The notes under the pieces: model-generated
Databases searched by the model: none
Told to the model about the DNA's origin: nothing
What the model saw: only the letters and a program-made list of their open reading frames with translations
From: CAMDHY01 sp046156265
GTDB taxonomy: Bacteria; Pseudomonadota; Alphaproteobacteria; Rhizobiales; Segnochrobactraceae
NCBI RefSeq assembly: GCF_046156265.1
Contig: NZ_JAWDIR010000022.1
Span: 496,001-560,000 of the forward strand
DNA: 64,000 nt
Reading direction: 5' to 3'
Program-made: the position numbers and the translations under genes
Shown: piece by piece, positions 1-8,058 of the stretch
Position numbering within the stretch: the stretch's first letter is position 1
How the letters are laid out: the number at the start of each line of letters is the position of its first letter

Positions 1-258
1 GGCGCCGGCGGCGGTCGCCTCCGCTTCCTCGAGTTCGGCGAGGATGCGCCTCGCGTCAACGAGGTAGCGGGTGCCCACCTCGGTGAGGCGGACGGCCCGG
101 GTGGTGCGCACGAACAGGCGGGCGCCGAGGCGGCCTTCGAGGCCGGCGACGGCCCGTGTCACGGCCGGCGGCGACAGCGCCAGGCGCCGGCTCGCGGCCG
201 CGAAGCTGCCCTCCTGGGCGACTGTCACGAACACCCGCATGGCGTCGATGCGATCCAC
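1..258 (-). CDS. LysR-type transcriptional regulator, N-terminal part (cut by window edge)
   Basis: The gene reads leftward off the window, so only its first 86 codons are seen. They encode the winged helix-turn-helix of a LysR-type regulator: GSFAAASRRLALSPPAVTRA at residues 17-36, then the linker LEGRLGARLF. The effector domain is outside the window. The GTG at 258 is chosen as start because AAGGA lies 8 nt upstream; an internal ATG at codon 7 has no such site. The gene is divergent from the glutathione-transferase-like gene at 368. By the usual LysR arrangement it probably controls that gene and its partner from the 109-bp spacer. The family call is firm; the target is inference. Confidence 0.85.
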   Translation of the reverse strand, partial: MDRIDAMRVFVTVAQEGSFAAASRRLALSPPAVTRAVAGLEGRLGARLFVRTTRAVRLTEVGTRYLVDARRILAELEEAEATAAGA

Positions 259-367
259 GGGATTATTCCTTGAACTGGAATGATCCCGTGTCTCTATCCC
301 ATATTCTTGCGGACATCCATTGGAGCGATGGTGACGGCACCGACACGCCGACCTGAAGGAGAGTCCG

Positions 368-1054
368 ATGACCGCCGCCGTTCCCCCTCCCCCCGCGCCG
401 TCCCCGGCCGCCCCCTTGCCTCTAGAGACGGCCGAGCGCATCCGGCTGTTCTGGCATCCGCTGTCGGGCCACTGCCACCGCGTCCAGCTGATGCTGTCGC
501 TGCTCGGCCGCCCGAGCGAACTCGTCGAGGTCGACGTCCTCGCCGGCGAGAATCGCGCGCCGTCCTTTCTCGCCCGCAACCCGCTCGGACAGGTGCCCGT
601 CATCGAGGACGGCGGGCTGACGCTCGCCGACAGCAACGCCATCCTCGTCTACCTCGCCCTCACCTACGACCCGGCCCGCCGCTGGCTGCCGGCGGATGCG
701 GCGAGCGCCGCCGCCGTGCAGGCCTGGCTGTCGCTCGCCGCCGGCCCCCTGGTGCAGGGCCCCTCGACGGCGCGCCTCGTCCGGCTGCTCGACTGGCCGG
801 GCGACTACGAGCGGGCGGTGGCCACGGCAGAGCACCTGCTCGCCCATCTCGACCGTCACCTCGAGGACCGCACGTTCCTCGTCGGCGGCGGCGCGACCGT
901 CGCGGACGTGGCGCTCTACGCCTACGTGGCGCTGGCGCCCGAGGGCGGCGTGCCGCTCGACCCCTATCCGGCGGTGTGCGCCTGGCTCGCCCGCATCGAG
1001 GACCTGCCCCGCTTCGTGCCGATGCGCCGCACTCCCGCGGCCGTGGCGGCGTGA
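368..1054 (+). CDS. Glutathione S-transferase family protein
   Basis: A 228-residue protein of normal length for a cytosolic glutathione transferase. After a proline-rich leader (residues 1-20) comes the thioredoxin-like domain, with HPLSGHCHRV at 30-39 (Ser33 in the position of the catalytic Ser/Cys), the cis-proline loop NPLGQVPVIEDGG at 71-83 and ADSNAILVYLA at 87-97, which binds the glutathione gamma-glutamyl part. A helical C-terminal domain follows. The start has AAGGAG 7 nt upstream. Only 7 bp separate it from the flavin-binding-type gene at 1062, so the two are probably co-transcribed and may act together on electrophiles or oxidants, under the divergent LysR regulator. The substrate cannot be told from sequence. 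Confidence 0.9.
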   Translation: MTAAVPPPPAPSPAAPLPLETAERIRLFWHPLSGHCHRVQLMLSLLGRPSELVEVDVLAGENRAPSFLARNPLGQVPVIEDGGLTLADSNAILVYLALTYDPARRWLPADAASAAAVQAWLSLAAGPLVQGPSTARLVRLLDWPGDYERAVATAEHLLAHLDRHLEDRTFLVGGGATVADVALYAYVALAPEGGVPLDPYPAVCAWLARIEDLPRFVPMRRTPAAVAA

Positions 1055-1061
1055 GGCGGCG

Positions 1062-1997
1062 ATGAGCGACTTCATGGCCGAGCTGGAGGCTCGCGAGGGC
1101 TTCCGCTTCCACGCCGGCGAGCAGGTGCTGCAGACTCGTGCCGGGGTTCGCGAGCGCATGGAACTCGTCGGGCGGCGCGCCATCCGCGCCACCATGCCCG
1201 ACGAGCACCGGGAGCTGTTCGAGCGCCTGCCGCTCCTCTTCCTCGGGGCGCGGGACGCCGAGGGCCGGCCATGGGCCGGCGTCGTCACCGGGCCGCCCGG
1301 CTTCGTGCGCACGCCGGACGCCCGCACGCTGGCGGTGCGTGCCCTCCCCTCGCCGGACGACCCGTTCGCGGCGGCCCTCGCCGCCGACGCGCCGATCGGC
1401 GTGCTCGGGATCGAGTTCGCGACGCGGCGGCGCAATCGGGCGAACGGGCGCGTCGCGGCCGTCGGCCACGGCGGATTCCTGGTCGCCGTGGAGGAGAGCT
1501 TCGGCAACTGCCCGAAATACATCGTGCCGCGCGAACTCGCCCCGGCCGACCGCAGCGCGGCCGGCGGCGATGCCGTGCTGTCGGAAGGGCCGCGTCTGTC
1601 GGCGCGGGCGCGGTCGATGGTGACGGCGGCCGACACCCTCTTCCTCGCCACCGTGGCGAGGCCCGGTATCGGCGGCGCCGACGTCTCGCACCGCGGCGGG
1701 CCGGCCGGCTTCGTTGCCGTCGACAATGTCGGCGGCGAGAGCGTGCTGTCGCTGCCCGACTATCCCGGCAACGCCTTCTTCAACTCGTTCGGCAACCTCG
1801 TGACGGACCCGCGCGCCGGGTTGCTGATCGTCGACTTCGCGACGGGCGACACGCTGTCGCTGACGGGGCGAGCGACGGTCAGCTGGGGCGCCGCGAGCCG
1901 CGGCGGTGGTACGGGCCGCACCCTCGCCTTCACCGTCGAGCGCGGCCGGCTGCGGCCGGGCGCGACGGCGCTGCGGGCGTGGCCCATGGCGGACTGA
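1062..1997 (+). CDS. Pyridoxamine 5'-phosphate oxidase-fold (FMN-binding) family protein
   Basis: A 311-residue protein of the large, two-part PNPOx-like split-barrel type. It shows FLGARDAEGRPWAGVVTGPP near residues 65-84, ESFGNCPKYI in the middle, DTLFLATVA and the repeat-like VSHRGGPAGFVAV in the C-terminal half, and NAFFNSFGNLVTDPRAGLLI, the usual flavin-site strand pair. Such proteins are soluble flavoproteins often found beside glutathione-transferase or ferredoxin-reductase genes. The PEP-like GNCPKY segment is typical of this subgroup. It begins 7 bp after the preceding gene, supporting a two-gene operon. The enzyme activity is unknown; the family call rests on the split-barrel motifs. 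Confidence 0.8.
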   Translation: MSDFMAELEAREGFRFHAGEQVLQTRAGVRERMELVGRRAIRATMPDEHRELFERLPLLFLGARDAEGRPWAGVVTGPPGFVRTPDARTLAVRALPSPDDPFAAALAADAPIGVLGIEFATRRRNRANGRVAAVGHGGFLVAVEESFGNCPKYIVPRELAPADRSAAGGDAVLSEGPRLSARARSMVTAADTLFLATVARPGIGGADVSHRGGPAGFVAVDNVGGESVLSLPDYPGNAFFNSFGNLVTDPRAGLLIVDFATGDTLSLTGRATVSWGAASRGGGTGRTLAFTVERGRLRPGATALRAWPMAD

Positions 1998-2118
1998 GGG
2001 CGCGACGGTCGGCGCGTGCGCCGCCCCAACCCCGGTCGCGGCGGGACGCCCCGTCGCGTTTCGCGGCGCAGCGACGCGTGCTACAGGGGAAACTCGAACG
2101 GGGAGCGGATTTCCAGCG

Positions 2119-2502
2119 ATGGTCGAGTGGCGGCGCGAGCGGCGACGGTGGGTGGCGATCCTCGCCGCCTATGCGCTCGTGCTGCAGGCGCTGCTCGCCG
2201 GCTTCGGCGCCGGCACGGCCGCGGCCGCTCCGGCACCTCTCCTCGACGCCTTCGGCGGCGTCATCTGCTCCTTCGACGGCGCCGGTCACGGCACGTCCGA
2301 CCAGTCGCCAGCGCACCATCGCGACCTCGACTGCCTCGCCCACTGCGCACTGTCGCTCCACGCGGCGGTGCCGGCGGCCAGCGCGCCGGGCGTCCACGCT
2401 CCCCTCACCTGGCACTTCAGCGCTCCGGAGCGACCGCGATTCGCCGCCGCTCCCGGCGCGCCCGCCATCGGCCCGCTCGGGCCACGCGGCCCACCCGCCT
2501 GA
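2119..2502 (+). CDS. DUF2946-like small exported protein
   Basis: A 127-residue protein with an N-terminal signal or anchor (basic WRRERRRW, then a hydrophobic stretch to about residue 35) and a short periplasmic part. Its Cys/His residues, CSFDGAGH near residue 52 and DCLAHCALSLHA near 74-85, resemble DUF2946 proteins. The family is of unknown function but is repeatedly found beside copper-handling genes, as here, where it precedes a PCu(A)C chaperone, a YcnI-like protein and a CopC-CopD fusion. A periplasmic copper-related role is inference. The ATG at 2119 is chosen because the signal-like segment starts directly after it. Confidence 0.6.
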   Translation: MVEWRRERRRWVAILAAYALVLQALLAGFGAGTAAAAPAPLLDAFGGVICSFDGAGHGTSDQSPAHHRDLDCLAHCALSLHAAVPAASAPGVHAPLTWHFSAPERPRFAAAPGAPAIGPLGPRGPPA

Positions 2503-2618
2503 CCGTTCGTTGACGCTGCCTCCCGTTGCCGCGCGCATCGGGACCGGCATCCCCGAAGGTCCGGATCCCGTCCGAGCGGCAGAGGCCGCGGCGCGGGTCC
2601 CAGCGGAGCCAGCATCCC

Positions 2619-3179
2619 ATGTCCATCACCCACCGCCCGGCGGGGGGCGCCCGCGTGGCGCGTCTCGCCTCTGTCTTCCATGACGTCGAGGCGAAGCTCG
2701 CCATGACCGCCCTCGCCGTCGCCCTCACGCTGGCCGCCCTGCAGCCGGTGTTCGCGCACGACACCACGTCGGCAAGCGCGGGCGCGGTGCATGTCGAACA
2801 GCCCTGGGCGCGGGCGACGCCGCCGGGGGCGAGGGTCGCCGGTGCGTTCGCCGTCATCGAGAACCACGGCTCGACGCCCGACCGGCTCGTCTCGGCCACC
2901 GCCGAGATCGCCGGCCGGGTCGAAATCCACGAGATGGCGGTGACCGACGGCGTCATGACGATGCGGCCGCTGCCGGACGGGCTTCCCGTACCGGCGGACG
3001 GCTCGGTCGAGCTGAAGCCGGGGTCCTATCACCTGATGCTGATGGACCTCGCCGGACCGCTGAAGGACGGCGAGCACATCGCCGGCACGTTCACCTTCGA
3101 GAAGGCGGGCACCGTGCCGGTGGAGTTCGTCGTCGCGCCGATCGGTGCCAAGGCGCCGATGGTTCACACACCCCAGTAA
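2619..3179 (+). CDS. PCu(A)C family periplasmic copper chaperone
   Basis: A 186-residue exported protein with the PCu(A)C (DUF461) beta-barrel. The copper ligands fit the family motif: HEMAVTDGVMTM (His, then Met ten residues later) followed about 22 residues on by HLMLM. Such proteins carry Cu(I) in the periplasm, usually towards the CuA or CuB site of cytochrome oxidase. A signal segment ends in LQPVFAHD. The ATG at 2619 gives a long basic leader before it; an internal ATG at 2704 would give a conventional 20-residue signal peptide and is a real alternative. It sits between the DUF2946 and YcnI-like genes in a copper cluster. Confidence 0.88.
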   Translation: MSITHRPAGGARVARLASVFHDVEAKLAMTALAVALTLAALQPVFAHDTTSASAGAVHVEQPWARATPPGARVAGAFAVIENHGSTPDRLVSATAEIAGRVEIHEMAVTDGVMTMRPLPDGLPVPADGSVELKPGSYHLMLMDLAGPLKDGEHIAGTFTFEKAGTVPVEFVVAPIGAKAPMVHTPQ

Positions 3180-3369
3180 ACCGCCGGCGGCCTCGCGCCG
3201 CCGACGCTGCTTTCGTCGTGAACGAACCGGCCGACGGCGATGCCCTCGGCCGAACCCTTGCGGCCGTCCGCCGGACGGCCGTCCTCCCCGCACGACGCCG
3301 TCCACCGGGCGGCAGAACTCCCACTCGCCGTCCGCTGGACGGACGGCTCGTCACGTCTGGAGAACCCCC

Positions 3370-3882
3370 ATGTCGAAGACCCTGCTCGCCGCCGCCTTCC
3401 TGTTTGCCGGCACCGCCACAGCCTTCGCCCACGCCACCCTCGAGGTGCAGGAGGCCAAGGTCGGCTCGACCTACAAGGCCGTCATGCGCATCGGCCACGG
3501 CTGCGAGGGCGAGGCGACCCTGAAGGTCCGCGTCAAGATCCCCGAGGGCGTCATCGCCGTGAAGCCGATGCCGAAGGCCGGCTGGACGCTGGAGACGGTG
3601 AAGGCACCCTATGCCAAGACCTACGACTACTACGGCACGCCGCTGAGCGAGGGCGTCACCGAGATCGTCTGGACCGGCGAGCTCCTCGACGAGCACTATG
3701 ACGAGTTCGTCTTCCGCGCGCGCCTCACCGACGGCCTGCCCGTCGACCAGGTCCTCTACTTCCCGACGGTGCAGGAATGCGCCACCAAGGCCGACCGCTG
3801 GATCGAGATCCCCGAGGCCGGCAAGAGCGCCGACGACTACGAGTCGCCGGCGCCCGGCGTTATGCTGAAGCCGAAGAGCTGA
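3370..3882 (+). CDS. YcnI-like DUF1775 periplasmic copper-binding protein
   Basis: A 170-residue protein with a clear signal peptide; predicted cleavage after AFA leaves His21 as the new N-terminus (HATLEVQEA). In YcnI-family proteins this N-terminal His, its backbone amine and a nearby acidic residue form a Cu(II) brace. The body shows the family pattern GHGCEGEATLKVRVKIPEGV, KPMPKAGWTLE and FPTVQECA. It precedes a CopC-CopD-YtkA fusion, the same partnership as ycnI-ycnJ in Bacillus, and probably binds or hands on copper for that importer. GGAG lies 5-8 nt upstream of the ATG. Confidence 0.88.
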   Translation: MSKTLLAAAFLFAGTATAFAHATLEVQEAKVGSTYKAVMRIGHGCEGEATLKVRVKIPEGVIAVKPMPKAGWTLETVKAPYAKTYDYYGTPLSEGVTEIVWTGELLDEHYDEFVFRARLTDGLPVDQVLYFPTVQECATKADRWIEIPEAGKSADDYESPAPGVMLKPKS

Positions 3883-3900
3883 GCCACCGTCCCGCCCTCC

Positions 3901-3924
3901 GGGGAGGCGCCACGGCGCCTCCCC
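3901..3924. terminator. GC-rich hairpin between the YcnI-like and CopCD genes
   Basis: GGGGAGGCGC and GCGCCTCCCC form a perfect 10-bp stem with a CACG loop, 18 bp after the YcnI-like stop codon. There is no U-run, so it may attenuate or protect a transcript end rather than act as a strong intrinsic terminator. Confidence 0.4.
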
Positions 3925-4001
3925 GCCCCCGTCCGATCTCGTGCCGGCCTGTCGAGGCTTCCCGCCAGCCACCGCTGACGGCGACCGGCGGCATCCCCTC
4001 G

Positions 4002-5675
4002 ATGAAGTCCACGGATGACCATCCCGATGAAGCTCCGGTACGCATGACCACGGCCCGCATCCCGGCGGCCATGCTGGTGAGCCTGCTCCTCACCGTCATC
4101 CTGGCCGTGATCGGGCTCGCCCTGTCTCCCGCGCCGCCGGCCGCGGCGCACGCCGCGTTGTCGCGGAGCGAGCCCGCCGACGGCGGCATGGTCGCGACCG
4201 CGCCCGCGTCGGCGCGGCTGACCTTCAGCGAGCCGGTGGCGCCGCTGGTGCTGCGGCTGCTCGGCCCCGACGGGGCGACGCAGGAGCTCTCCGGCGCGAG
4301 CCTCGAAGGCGACACCCTCGTCGTGCCGCTGCCGCCGATGGCTGCCGAGGGCACCTATGTGCTGAGCTACCGTGTCGTCTCGCAGGACGGCCATCCCGTC
4401 GGCGGCTCGCTGGTCTACGCCGTCGGCGACGCACCGCCCGATCCTACCGCCGCCCAGCTGCGGCCCGCCGCCGACCCGGCCCGCGAGGCCGCCGTGTGGG
4501 CGAGCCGCGCGGCGCTGACGGCGGGAATCCTGTTCGGCGTCGGCGGCGCGCTGTTCCTCGCCTTCGCCGGCGGGCCGCCACTGCCGCCCGCCCGCCGTGT
4601 CGTCGGCGGCGCCCTTGGCCTCGCCGCCGTCGCCGCGCCGTTCGCGATCGCCCTGCAAGGGCTCGATGCGCTCGGCCTGCCCCTGTCGGCGCTCCCGCAG
4701 GGTGCGACGCTCGCCGCCGGCCTCGCCTCGCCCTACACGCTCACCGTCGCCGGCGCGGTGCTCGCGGCAGGCCTCGCCGCGGTGTCACTGGCGGCACCGT
4801 CGCTGGTGATGCGACGGCTCACCGGGCTGATCGCGCTCGCCGTGCTCGCCTTCGCGGTGTCGCTCAGCGGCCACGCCTCGACGGCACCACCGGAGGCGAT
4901 CACCCACCGGGCGGTGTCGGTGCACGTCGCCGCGGCCGCCGTCTGGATCGGCGCGCTGGTGCCGCTGGCGCTGCTGCTCGCCGCCGGCGCGAGCGAGACG
5001 GCGACGCGGGCGCTCGCGAGCTTCTCCCGCATCGTCCCCTGGGCGGTGGTGGCCCTGGCGCTGACGGGCGGCTTCCTCGCTGCGGTGCAGGTGCGCACCC
5101 CCGCCGCCCTGTGGGAGACCGCCTACGGCCGCGTGCTCCTCGCCAAGCTCGCGCTGGTGGCGGCGATGCTGGCGCTCGCCGCCGTCAACCGCTGGCGGCT
5201 GACGAAGCCGGCGCTCGCCGGCGACGTGGCCGCGCGCCGCCGGCTGGTGCGGGTGATCGCGGTCGAGGCCGTGCTCGCCGTCGCCGTCGTCGGCACGCTG
5301 TCGCTCTGGCGCTTCACGCCGCCACCGCGGGCCCTCGCCGCCGCTGCCGCAGCGCCGGTCGAGGTGCACATCCACACCGACGCCGGCATGGCGACGCTGA
5401 CGCTGACGCCGGGCCGGGCCGGGCCGCTCGCCGTCGAGATCGCGCTCGCCACCGCCGATTTCGGCGCGCTGCCGGCGAAGGAGGTGCGGGCGACGTTCGC
5501 CAACGAGGCCGCCGGCATCGAGCCGATCCGGCGGCCGGCCACCGAGGCGGACGGCGTCTGGCGGATCGATGGCCTGACGCTGCCGGTGGCGGGCGTCTGG
5601 ACGGTGCGGCTCGACGTGCTCGTCAGCGACTTCGAGACGCTCCGCCTCGACGGCGCGGTGACGCTCGCCCCGTGA
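4002..5675 (+). CDS. CopC-CopD-YtkA fusion, copper import membrane protein
   Basis: A 557-residue three-part fusion like YcnJ. A signal segment ends before His50, the first residue of a periplasmic CopC domain (HAALSRSEPADG...FSEPV, then DGHPVGGSLVYAVGD near residue 130), whose two His groups bind copper. A CopD membrane domain with about eight hydrophobic helices follows (residues 165-440), including a SGHAS motif and HRAVSVHVAAAAVWIGAL. A C-terminal periplasmic YtkA-like domain begins with VEVHIHTDAG. The likely role is copper uptake through the inner membrane, fed by the upstream chaperones. ATG 4044 (codon 15) is a possible alternative start that gives a more ordinary signal peptide. Confidence 0.88.
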   Translation: MKSTDDHPDEAPVRMTTARIPAAMLVSLLLTVILAVIGLALSPAPPAAAHAALSRSEPADGGMVATAPASARLTFSEPVAPLVLRLLGPDGATQELSGASLEGDTLVVPLPPMAAEGTYVLSYRVVSQDGHPVGGSLVYAVGDAPPDPTAAQLRPAADPAREAAVWASRAALTAGILFGVGGALFLAFAGGPPLPPARRVVGGALGLAAVAAPFAIALQGLDALGLPLSALPQGATLAAGLASPYTLTVAGAVLAAGLAAVSLAAPSLVMRRLTGLIALAVLAFAVSLSGHASTAPPEAITHRAVSVHVAAAAVWIGALVPLALLLAAGASETATRALASFSRIVPWAVVALALTGGFLAAVQVRTPAALWETAYGRVLLAKLALVAAMLALAAVNRWRLTKPALAGDVAARRRLVRVIAVEAVLAVAVVGTLSLWRFTPPPRALAAAAAAPVEVHIHTDAGMATLTLTPGRAGPLAVEIALATADFGALPAKEVRATFANEAAGIEPIRRPATEADGVWRIDGLTLPVAGVWTVRLDVLVSDFETLRLDGAVTLAP

Positions 5676-5732
5676 GGCGGGCGTGGCGTTCCTGGGCCAA
5701 CGCCTGCCTCGAAGGGCGAGCGTCTCGATGGA

Positions 5733-6947
5733 TCACGCCGCCGAACGGCTCCAGAGCGGAAACGGGTCGGGCAGTTCGCGCCAGCGGGTGGAATCGAACG
5801 CCTCGCCGTCTGCCGGCCCGACCAGGCACTCGTCGAGGGCGGCGCGGATCGCCCTTTCGTCCATGCCGCGGCCGATGAAGACGAGTTCCTGCCGGCGGTC
5901 GCCCCAGCCGGGCTGCCAGCGGCGATCGAGGAGGGCCCGCCACTCGGCGTCGTCCGGCCAGCGCTCCTGCGGCACCGCCACCCACCAGTAGCCCATGCCA
6001 TTGGTGCGGCCGATGGCGCCGGCGATGCTCATGTCGCCGACCCACGACGGCCGCGTCGCCAGCCAGAACAAGCCCTTGGCGCGCACGAGGCCCGGCCACG
6101 TCCGCGCCAGGAACTGCTGGAAGCGGGCGGGATGAAACGGCCGGCGGGCGCGGTAGACGAAGCTCGCGATGCCGTACTCCTCGGTTTCCGGCGTGTGGGC
6201 GCCGGGCTCGTAGAGCTCCTTGAACCACATCGGGTGCTCGTGGGCGCGCTCGAAGTCGAACAGCCCGGTTTCGACTACCGCGGACAGCGGCACGCGGGCG
6301 AAGTCGGCCTCGAGGATCTTGGCGTCGCGATTCAGGGCGCGCACGACGCCGCGCACCATGTCGCGCTCGCTCGCGCCGACCAGCGAGACCTTGTTCAGGA
6401 CGACGACGTCGGCGAACTCGATCTGCTCGACGAGGAGGTCGACGAGCGTGCGCGCGTCGCCCTCGCCGGCCGTCTCGCCACGATCGCGCAGGAAATCCTG
6501 GCTGGAATAGTCCTTCAGCAGGTTCGCCGCGTCGACCACCGTCACCATCGCGTCGAGGCGGGCGACGTCGGAGAGAGAGCGGCCCTCCTCGTCGCGGAAC
6601 TCGAAGGTTGCGGCGATCGGCAGCGGCTCGGCGACGCCGGTGCCCTCGATGACGAGGGCGTCGAAGCGCCCTTCGGCGGCCAGCCGGCGCACCTCGGTGA
6701 GGAGGTCCTCGCGCAGCGTGCAGCAGATGCAGCCGTTGGTCATCTCGACGAGGCGCTCGTCGGTCCGCGACAGGTCGCCGGAGCCGTTGCGCACCAGTTC
6801 CGCGTCGATGTTGACCTCCGACATGTCGTTGACGATGACGGCGATCCGCCGCCCCTCGCGGTTGGCGAGGATGTGGTTGAGCAGCGTCGTCTTGCCGGCC
6901 CCGAGGAAGCCGGAGAGGACGGTCACGGGCAATCGGGCATCGGTCAT
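5733..6947 (-). CDS. COG0523 G3E GTPase, zinc metallochaperone type (ZigA/YciC-like)
   Basis: A 404-residue G3E GTPase. Walker A GFLGAGKT is at residues 13-20, the metal-binding CxCC motif (GCICCT) at 72-77, EGTGVAEPLP carries the Walker B/switch region, and VVLNKVSL is the guanine-specificity loop. The C-terminal CobW_C domain contains ARPFHPARF and FIGRGMDE. Members close to ZigA move zinc to client enzymes during zinc starvation. It is the last gene after an ABC zinc importer, 105 bp downstream of the binding protein and in the same direction, and would share the Zur-controlled promoter at 10825. A hairpin in the gap may lower its expression. Confidence 0.9.
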   Translation of the reverse strand: MTDARLPVTVLSGFLGAGKTTLLNHILANREGRRIAVIVNDMSEVNIDAELVRNGSGDLSRTDERLVEMTNGCICCTLREDLLTEVRRLAAEGRFDALVIEGTGVAEPLPIAATFEFRDEEGRSLSDVARLDAMVTVVDAANLLKDYSSQDFLRDRGETAGEGDARTLVDLLVEQIEFADVVVLNKVSLVGASERDMVRGVVRALNRDAKILEADFARVPLSAVVETGLFDFERAHEHPMWFKELYEPGAHTPETEEYGIASFVYRARRPFHPARFQQFLARTWPGLVRAKGLFWLATRPSWVGDMSIAGAIGRTNGMGYWWVAVPQERWPDDAEWRALLDRRWQPGWGDRRQELVFIGRGMDERAIRAALDECLVGPADGEAFDSTRWRELPDPFPLWSRSAA

Positions 6948-6976
6948 GGCGGCTGGTCCCGGAGTGGAAAGGGGGT

Positions 6977-7007
6977 GCCCGCGACCGGGAGGGGACCGGT
7001 CGCGGGC
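6977..7007. terminator. Stable hairpin between the binding-protein and GTPase genes
   Basis: GCCCGCGACCGG (6977-6988) pairs perfectly with CCGGTCGCGGGC (6996-7007) around a 7-nt loop. It follows the binding-protein gene on the minus strand and has no U-run. It could be a partial terminator or an RNA-stability element separating a highly expressed binding protein from the downstream GTPase. Confidence 0.4.
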
Positions 7008-7052
7008 TGCCGCTGCGGCAGGGGGATGCGGCGCAGCGGCGGGGGTCTGCGC

Positions 7053-8045
7053 TCAGCTGCCGGCGAGCGCCTTCGTCAGGGCGGCGGCGTTGAACTCGAA
7101 CATCTTGACGTAGGTCGGCGCCGGGCCGTCGGGTCCGGACAACGCGTCGGAATAGAGCTCGCCGCCCACCACCGCGCCGGTCTCGCGCGCGATCTGCTCG
7201 ACGAGGCGCGGGTCGGTGATGTTCTCGACGAACACCGCCGGGATCTTCTCCGCGCGGATCTGCTCGATGATCGCGGCGACGTCGCCGGCCGAGGCCTCGG
7301 CCTCGGTGCTGACGCCCTGCGGCGCGATGAATTCGATGCCGTAGGCGGCGCCGAAATAGCCGAAGGCATCGTGCGAGGTGACGACCTTGCGGCGCGCCTC
7401 GGGGATGGCGGCGATCTCGGCGCGGATGCGCTCGTCGAGGCTCTTCAGCGTCGCCGCATAGGCCTCGCCGGCGGCCTGGTACTCGGCGGCGTGGTCGGGA
7501 TCTGCCTCGCCGAGGGCGCGGGCGATGTTGCCGACATAGACGATGCCGTTGCCGAGGTTCTGCCAGGCGTGCGGGTCGAACTCGCCATGGTCGTGGGCAT
7601 CGGCGTGCTCGTGGGCGTGATCGTGCCCGGCCTCGGCGGGCTCGGCGGTGCCGTGAGCGTGGTCGTGATCCTCGTCCTCGCCGTCCCACTCGCGCGGGGT
7701 GATGCCGTCGGAGACGACGACCATCTTGCCCTTGAAGCCTGAGGCCTCGAGCAGGCGCGGCATCCAGCCCTCGAAGGCGAGGCCGTTGACGAAGACGATG
7801 TCGGCGCCGGCGACCGCCTTCACGTCGGCGGGCGTCGGCTCGTAGACGTGGGCGTCACCGTCGGGGCCGACGAGGGTGGTCAGCGCCACGTCGTTGCCGG
7901 CGACCTCGCGGACCATGTCGCCGAGGATCGAGAAGCTCGCGACGACCTTCAGATCCTCGTGGGCGAAGGCACCGTTCGGCATCGCGGCGCCGGCGAGGAG
8001 ACCGAGGGTGGCGGCGGCCGCGAGGAAATGCCTGCGGGTCAGCAT
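7053..8045 (-). CDS. Zinc ABC transporter substrate-binding protein with His-rich loop (ZnuA/AztC-like)
   Basis: A 330-residue cluster A-I metal-binding protein. The leader TRRHFLAAAATLGLL resembles a twin-arginine signal. Likely zinc ligands are His66 in DAHVYEP, the His in FDPHAWQ, the His in VVTSHDAFGYF, and an acidic residue in the C-terminal lobe (GGELYSDALS). A His/Asp-rich insert (DHDHAH, GHDHAHEHADAHDHG) near residues 125-155 precedes the second ligand, as in ZnuA and AztC, where it collects or senses zinc. Permease and ATPase genes lie directly upstream on the same strand. The gene order and Zur box make zinc far likelier than manganese. Confidence 0.93.
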   Translation of the reverse strand: MLTRRHFLAAAATLGLLAGAAMPNGAFAHEDLKVVASFSILGDMVREVAGNDVALTTLVGPDGDAHVYEPTPADVKAVAGADIVFVNGLAFEGWMPRLLEASGFKGKMVVVSDGITPREWDGEDEDHDHAHGTAEPAEAGHDHAHEHADAHDHGEFDPHAWQNLGNGIVYVGNIARALGEADPDHAAEYQAAGEAYAATLKSLDERIRAEIAAIPEARRKVVTSHDAFGYFGAAYGIEFIAPQGVSTEAEASAGDVAAIIEQIRAEKIPAVFVENITDPRLVEQIARETGAVVGGELYSDALSGPDGPAPTYVKMFEFNAAALTKALAGS

Positions 8046-8058
8046 GGGAAAGGTCCTT

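Noticed and set aside
7120..7700. Direct repeats in the His-rich region as a tandem repeat locus
   Set aside because: The repeated CATG/CGTGGTC units encode the metal-binding His/Asp loop of the zinc-binding protein and need no other explanation.
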